NCBI GenBank assembly: GCA_019925105.1
Contig: JAHGAU010000009.1
Coordinates: 124,001 to 188,000 of the forward strand
DNA length: 64,000 bases
From: Niebla homalea
Taxonomy: Eukaryota > Ascomycota > Lecanoromycetes > Lecanorales > Ramalinaceae
Reading direction: 5' to 3'
Position numbers and translations under genes: made by a program. Positions 58,594 to 64,000 of this stretch are shown here, piece after piece (within the stretch, counting starts at the first letter, position 1; every line of letters starts with the position of its first letter). A model generated the notes under the pieces. It searched no databases and was not told the DNA's origin. It saw nothing but the letters and a program-made list of their open reading frames with translations.

Positions 58594-60291
58594 GACTGAC
58601 GTAAAGGCGATGTGGACGGTGATAACAGCTTAGTGAAGAGGGCTAAGACGAGGACGAAGACGAAGACTCGGAAGGGGAAGTCCGGAAGTCCGGGAATCTT
58701 AATGAGAACCAAGCTGCATTGCAGATGAGTGACAATGAGGTGCGATCGAGAAGAAGTCGCTATTTCCTCATTTTAGATTCGCAAACCTCGGATTGCTTGG
58801 CACGCTAGGTCCAAAACGTAGCTAGTAGGTGTGAATTTATCCAAAACTCGCCTCTTTCCAGTCTTCAATCTCCATTTCCTTTAATTTCTCACACGAGCCA
58901 GAAGAAAGAACGCACTCGTGGATGGTTCAGTGAGATGAATGATGGTTCCCCTCCCTCCCAAAATTCTCCGTGCCTGCAGTATTATATTTCAAGAAACTCC
59001 CCATATTTGTTCACACTCCTCATATTTGTTCACACTCCCCATATTTGTTCACATAACCGGGAGTTGTATCAGTAGGTCTCTGCGTATTGACCATCCATTC
59101 CATTTATCTTCCTCGCGTCGTTGCACGTGTGCTTTTTCTACCATGTTGAACTACGTATTCACGCAGCCAAACGCGAGATCCTCTGCCTTGATGAAAGGAT
59201 CCCATAGAGTCTCTTCTTCGTCTTGGCGAAGAGAAGATGCCTCACAGCCGGTACGTCATGTACTATGCTAGGAGATAGGTCACCGTCTCCGTGCTTTGGT
59301 CACGGTCAAGCTGCCAGAGAAATCACGGACCATCATAGTTCATCTTCTTTGACATTACGCATGTTAGCCAACAAGAGGGTGACTCCAAGCTGTCCTACAG
59401 AAATAACGCTATTTCAATACTCCTTCAAATGATGTGCTAGATCTATGGCATCATTGAGTGCTCAACATGGAAGTGCAATTTGGAACCAAATTTCAGCTGT
59501 TCTAGTATCACCATCAATCAGAGAGATGCAATAGACCCTTGGTTAGCCATCTTCACCAAAGGAGCCCCCCTCTGCTGCTTTTACACCAATCATCGGCTAT
59601 CATACACGTTAAACAATGCTATTGTATGAACTCGCCGACAATTGATGTTTTACCTTGTTCCAGCGTTATAGTACCTATCATGTCTTCTGGACGGATCGAC
59701 TGGTCAAGCTTTATTTGGTTGAAATTGGCAACCGTCCTTGGATGTCTTCCAAGAGCTCCATTCAATCCTTCGTGGCTTCGTTCGGTTTCAACTCCCCAAG
59801 CCCTGAATCTACTGTAGCTTTACCTCCAACTCCCGCCGCTCTCCTGGAGGGCTCAAGGCGTTGCTTCCCGGCCTTCCGCCGTGGGTACATAAAGTCTCAC
59901 CAAGCTCACACCCAATTCCATGTACCCTTCGCACTCGCACCTAGAGAATTCCTTTGGATGTCCACCGTGCGCGCACCTAGTGAGCTTCTCTTTAATCCAC
60001 AGTACTGACAGACTCGACGGCTCCTACTGAATGTCATTGATTGATACGTTGCTGACGGCGAAAGAGGGCGGGGGCAAGGAGGGGGAAACGCTGTTACGAG
60101 CCAAAAACTCCAATGTAGAGGTCCGCGGAATATTCAATCAGGGAGGCTATTGATTCCGCGCTAGCCCCTATCGGCCAAGGCCCAAACATCTCTACGAGAA
60201 GCCTTGCGAAAGATTCCAACCTAGCCCCATCTCTGCCCAGACTCCCCATCTCCTCTTCTCACAACCAAAGAAACCCCCAGATCACCTCACC
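58594..60291. other. intergenic with a small tandem repeat
   Basis: No gene recognised. A 19-bp unit (catatttgttcacactcc plus one base) occurs almost three times at 59002-59053. The 100 bp before 60292 are pyrimidine-rich. Confidence 0.45.
59002..59053. repeat. 19-bp tandem repeat, 2.7 copies
   Basis: Units start at 59002, 59021 and 59040 and are nearly identical. They lie about 400 bp upstream of the BuGZ-like gene start. Confidence 0.9.
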
Positions 60292-60747
60292 ATGGCCTCC
60301 ACAGAGATGGACATCGACCCCAACCCCGCCCCCTCCGCCAAACCCACCCCCACAGGCTCCGACCTCCGCACCTCTACCGGCGCAGTAGCCGTTCGCTCCA
60401 TCGAGGGCTGGATCATCCTCGTGACCAACGTGCACGAAGAAGCATCCGAGGAAGACCTCCAGGACCTCTTCGGGGAATACGGCGAGATCAAGAATCTGCA
60501 CATGAATCTGGATCGGAGGACGGGATACGTGAAGGGGTATGCGCTGGTGGAATTCCCCACGCAGAAGGAAGCGAGGAGTGCGATTGAGGGCGCGGGCGGG
60601 GTGAAGTTGTTGGATCAGACCATTGGGGTTGATTGGGCGTTTGTGCGCCCGCCGCCGAAGGAGGGGGGGAAGAAGAAAGGGGGAGGGGGAGGGGCGGGAG
60701 CAGGAGCAGGAGTCCCGAGGGGAGGGATGATTAGGGTGGTGGGCTGA
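60292..60747 (+). CDS. Y14: RNA-binding protein Y14 (RBM8A), exon junction complex
   Basis: A single exon of 151 residues with one RRM (about residues 40-122). Signatures are [20 protein letters not shown] (RNP2 region), [39 protein letters not shown] (RNP1) and [11 protein letters not shown], all typical of Y14. It pairs with Mago and eIF4A3 in the exon junction complex deposited upstream of spliced junctions, in the nucleus and on exported mRNA. The C-terminus is Gly/Lys/Ala-rich ([14 protein letters not shown]) rather than the RS-type tail of animals. Its presence fits an intron-rich filamentous fungus; S. cerevisiae lacks the complex. The start context CTCACCATGG is strong. Confidence 0.93.
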   Translation: MASTEMDIDPNPAPSAKPTPTGSDLRTSTGAVAVRSIEGWIILVTNVHEEASEEDLQDLFGEYGEIKNLHMNLDRRTGYVKGYALVEFPTQKEARSAIEGAGGVKLLDQTIGVDWAFVRPPPKEGGKKKGGGGGAGAGAGVPRGGMIRVVG

Positions 60748-62776
60748 GGAGCATTAGATGGGCTTTGGGAATATTGGTGGATGCTGCGCAGAGAGGAGGT
60801 GCGAGTCCAGTGGAGCGAGGGGCTGCTAAGGACGGGAAAAGATGTTGAAGCTGGAGGGACAGCGGCGCGAGAGGATTTAGGCTTTGTCTGCTGGAGACGG
60901 TAGATGTGCCACGAAGTGTGGAAGCTTCGCTGGCACGTACGGAGCTTGCGGTACATTGTAAGCAACTCGTTCAGTTGTGGAGCTCTGGCTGGTGTGCTGA
61001 CTTTGTCTAGCAAGCGCAGGTTCATGTTCAAACCATTGGTCTAGAGACTGCATGAGTAGGATGCTGCGTGAGCCAACCAGGAAAGCTTCCGGGGCCACAT
61101 CGCATTTGGACACCTCTACATGCCTTTCTGCACTCCTCGTGACAGCGCTCATACTACAAAAAGAGATATTATGAGCGATCGATCTCGTTGGTACTTAATA
61201 CACAGCTTTGACTCCTGCTGCTTCACCTGCCTTGGCATCATCTCTTCTCTGGTTCAACAAATCCGATTTGTCCTATCTTGCTGTTGCATCGAAGAGGTAC
61301 TTCCATACTACTCGCCGGTGCCTGCATTCCCAAAGCACCATGCAGTCTGCACAACAAGACGCTGTCTGACCCCATCCAACACCATTCGTCGCAGGCTCAG
61401 CATCTTTTGTTCTCCCACTGCGTCAATCACGAGAACCCCTCCAAGTCTTTCACCAAGATGAAAAGTTCAAGATGCTCGCAGGCATCACGCTTCCACCCAG
61501 CTTCCCCCTGCCGTCAAGACACGCCTCGCTATCCTTGCTTAAAGTAGTCCATATGATATCATGCCTTACTATCCCATAACGACGCGACCAGATTGCCAAG
61601 CAGCTGCGGAACCGTCTGCGAATCGCCGTCTGCGAATCATCTGTATCCTTCTTGGTGGGCTTGGACTGGCAAACCCTTTGTCCTGCCAAGGAGCGAATAA
61701 TTCATTGGGGATCAACTCCAAATCGAGTGTTTTTTTTTTTGGTTTTTGGTTTTCGGCTTCGGACGAGGTCCCTCAGGCTGACCCCTTTGCCGAAGAGGGA
61801 CATCTTCCATGGGCGTCGGGCATAGGTCGCTGGATTGGCTGGGCCGGGGAGGGGGGGTGTTTGGATATGGCGAAGGGGGAGCCCCAGCGCTCACTATGGT
61901 CGTAGATACCAATGATCCGAGCTTTTGGTGGATGCGTCGAAACTGCTGTGAACGATTTTGTTTGCTAATTGTCCTGGCGTTCTCCACGGGAAGGGGGACC
62001 TTACGCAGCTAATACTCGTGTTGCACTGGCTTTTACCGGGATGGTCGTCGCGGCCAAGGGCATAGCAAGAGTGGAGAATGCGAAAGAGAAGGATGAAGAG
62101 GGTCATTGCGGGTAGGGATAACGAACTTCTGCATCTTGTTGTCTCGAACCTGCAAGTATATAGGAGTCGTGTTTCGTTGGACAACGATCTGAGAGTTTGG
62201 ATTCTGCGTGCCTGAGCTTATCTCTGCACGCTGGCGGATGACAGGTTTACGTGCTTTCATAATCGGGAAGATGGGGCTGTCATGGCGGCAGTACACATGG
62301 GGAATTGATGCGTTCGTGCGAAGGGGAAGGGTTAAGTGTTGCATATGGCAGTTGCGGAATACCTATGCGATAGGTGGAAGGTTGGGATGGAACCATTCAC
62401 TGAAGAAGTCACAGTCATGCGAATATCATCATTGCGCCCTTCAAATTGAGGGTCAGGATGAGACTCGTGTACTGCACGATTGGCCGAAACTTGGTGAATG
62501 AATAGCAGGGAAAGGGGGTACCATCATGGCATGGCCCGTATAAAGCATTGTACTTTGGAGATGCGATATCTTCCACCTATTTTCCTGCCCGAAGACACGT
62601 CCGCAACCATACAAACCATGGGACTGGAGCGTCCTCTCAGCGACGCTAGCTTTCACAAATCTGCAGATTGTCCGAGTCTACTAAGATGGAACCACTTTCG
62701 CTACTCACCGCGTAGAGTTGCTCCATGAATCCACCCGTCTTTACTCAGCCCGGCTGTTCTATCTCTCCCTCCTCGT
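60748..62776. other. mostly intergenic
   Basis: No gene is recognised except a doubtful short secreted frame at 61894-62106. A T-rich run (tttttttttttgg) lies near 61731. Confidence 0.4.
61894..62106 (-). CDS. possible 70-residue secreted peptide
   Basis: The ATG at 62106 opens a signal-peptide-like start (MTLFILLFRILHSCYALG), followed by a 50-residue mature part with two cysteines and no known motif. It is single-exon, with no homolog recognised. A chance open frame cannot be excluded. Confidence 0.2.
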   Translation of the reverse strand: MTLFILLFRILHSCYALGRDDHPGKSQCNTSISCVRSPFPWRTPGQLANKIVHSSFDASTKSSDHWYLRP

Positions 62777-63935
62777 CTACACAAGTACAGCTCCCGGTGG
62801 CGGCCTTGGCTTCCCTGCCACGGCATTATCCCATACCTGCTGCAGACTCTCCGGAGTGGCCCCGATATCCCCTTCAAAGACGACTTCGGCCAGAGGGGTC
62901 TCTTCCTCTTCTGCTCTAAAGTCCTCCGCGGTTTCGAGGCGGCAGATCTCGAGTCACGGAGGTAGTAGTAGGAGGAGATGAAATTGATTAGCAGTGGAAT
63001 GTTGGGTCTCACCATTAATTAGCTGCGCGTAGCTGTCAGAGTTCCTACGAGAAAGTCTGCCCTGTCTACCGTTCTCACGCTTCTTATGGGCCCATAGGCA
63101 CGGACGGTGGTGCCGCCTTCAGTATTAAGATTAACGTCATTGACTGCTCCTATTACTTTGGTCAGCAATGCGAAGCTTAGATGGGCGTGAGCAGGGTGCA
63201 CGAGTTGATTATCGCTAATTACTCCAAAGGTCTGGAGGGCTATTATTGGTGTAAACTGTATGCAGCATCTCCTGAATAAGCAGCGACCCCGTATTTTTGG
63301 AGATTGGAGCTTGGAGGCTGTATCGTTTGCGTTCATTGGGCCTTTCACCTTGGTCATTGCCTCCACGATTTCCTGCGTTCCATAAATGGGCTTGCAGATC
63401 TTGTCAGCTGAAGCTTCTGCTGAAATAGTAAGACAGAACATACCCACCACCAGAACCAGTCTTTTTCGGTCCGGGCATATCCTCCTACCTGCTTTCCTCT
63501 TTCGGCACTCTCACTGCGTCGGTTCTGCGGATCCTGGCAGTGAATCACAATGCGCGTACTGTCGGAGCGTGGAATGAACCACAGAAATTTGTGGAGTCTT
63601 TTCACATTGCCTGGCGAATATATTAGATGCAGTCTGTTGGTACTGGGTTGTGAGACAGAGTAAGCCGTATGCATACTGTAGATTAGACATCTGTAGTCCA
63701 AATCATCCACAATATCGTCACCCATGTAATATCGTATTGCTTGTTCGGCTCTGGGGGGAGGAGAGCGGCCATTATTGGAGGTACAATTTTGGGCACCTGA
63801 CTGCAACGCAAGAGAAGCAGCTTTCGCAAAGCGGTGGGCGTCATGCATTGCTGTGTCGAGTGTCGCTATTTCTTCTTGAGTGAGCAACCAGCAGGCGGGC
63901 TCGCGGTAGAGCACACCTTTGGTTGTAACGTTCAT
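62777..63935 (-). pseudogene. degenerate metallopeptidase-like gene
   Basis: The N-terminal block (63935 to about 63450) reads LTQEEIATLDTAMHDAHRFA, AEQAIRYYMGDDIVDD and STRIVIHCQDPQNR. It resembles the region preceding the active site in fungal secreted peptidases of the lysine-specific metallo-endopeptidase kind. The rest is found only by changing frame. ADKICKPIYGTQEI is followed by a shift at an A-run near 63294-63298. Then comes GSLLIQEMLHTVYTNNSPPD, where the expected zinc motif HExxH reads QEMLH. A shift near 63050 follows, before RRNSDSYAQLIN, the usual NADSYA-type motif. A possible last exon ends at 62777. No signal peptide is seen, so a 5' exon may lie beyond the window. A sequencing error at the A-run would explain one shift but not the Gln. 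Confidence 0.5.
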
Positions 63936-64000
63936 CGCTTTCAAAAGGTTCGGCTCAGATTGTTCATATCGACGTTGGCGCAGCCTGGAATATCAGGAAC

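Overview
The window is nuclear DNA of a filamentous ascomycete (Pezizomycotina). The evidence is short GT-AG introns of mostly 45-110 nt with CTAAC/CTGAC-like branch points, an NLR-like zinc finger-NACHT-ankyrin gene, a HET-domain gene, a DUF7580-type protein, a Zn2Cys6 regulator relic, and a retained exon-junction factor (Y14). The class is not certain; Dothideomycetes is a guess from the overall look of the proteins. Exons below were assembled by hand by matching splice signals, reading phase and family motifs.

Left end (1-8.2 kb): a DUF7580-type protein on the minus strand and a 2016-residue acuF-type zinc finger/NACHT/ankyrin protein on the plus strand start about 200 bp apart, back to back. 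The ankyrin part contains three nearly identical 99-bp units, a sign of recent repeat turnover. This pair is the best candidate for an unrecognised self/non-self recognition or cell-death module. From 8.2 to 13.5 kb there is no convincing gene. That stretch holds a strongly pyrimidine-rich block with a (CCCCTCT)n array and two sets of duplicated segments.

Middle (13.5-36.6 kb): mostly housekeeping and conserved genes. They are a conserved fungal protein of unknown function, a small secreted protein, a multi-pass membrane protein, a very large F-box/WD40-like protein ending in a CaaX box, TIM50, an F-box-like protein, the proteasome deubiquitinase RPN11, histone deacetylase RPD3 (divergent from RPN11), two small unknown proteins, and adenine phosphoribosyltransferase.

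Right part (36.6-64 kb): a decayed Zn2Cys6 transcription factor, a fungal GRDP/DUF1399 protein with a Gly/Cys-rich tail, a HET-domain protein, an ADAL-type adenosine/N6-methyl-AMP deaminase, a hydrophilic conserved protein, a Cys-rich surface protein, a second copy of the multi-pass membrane protein family seen at 16-18 kb, a possible unannotated membrane-protein gene, a BuGZ/ZNF207-like zinc finger protein, the RNA-binding protein Y14, and a metallopeptidase-like gene with an altered zinc motif and apparent frameshifts.

The genes do not form one pathway. The core genes serve proteostasis (RPN11, F-box proteins), mitochondrial import (TIM50), chromatin (RPD3), mRNA surveillance (Y14), spindle assembly (BuGZ) and purine salvage (APRT, ADAL). 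Between them lie fast-evolving immunity-type loci (NLR-like, DUF7580, HET) and decayed genes.
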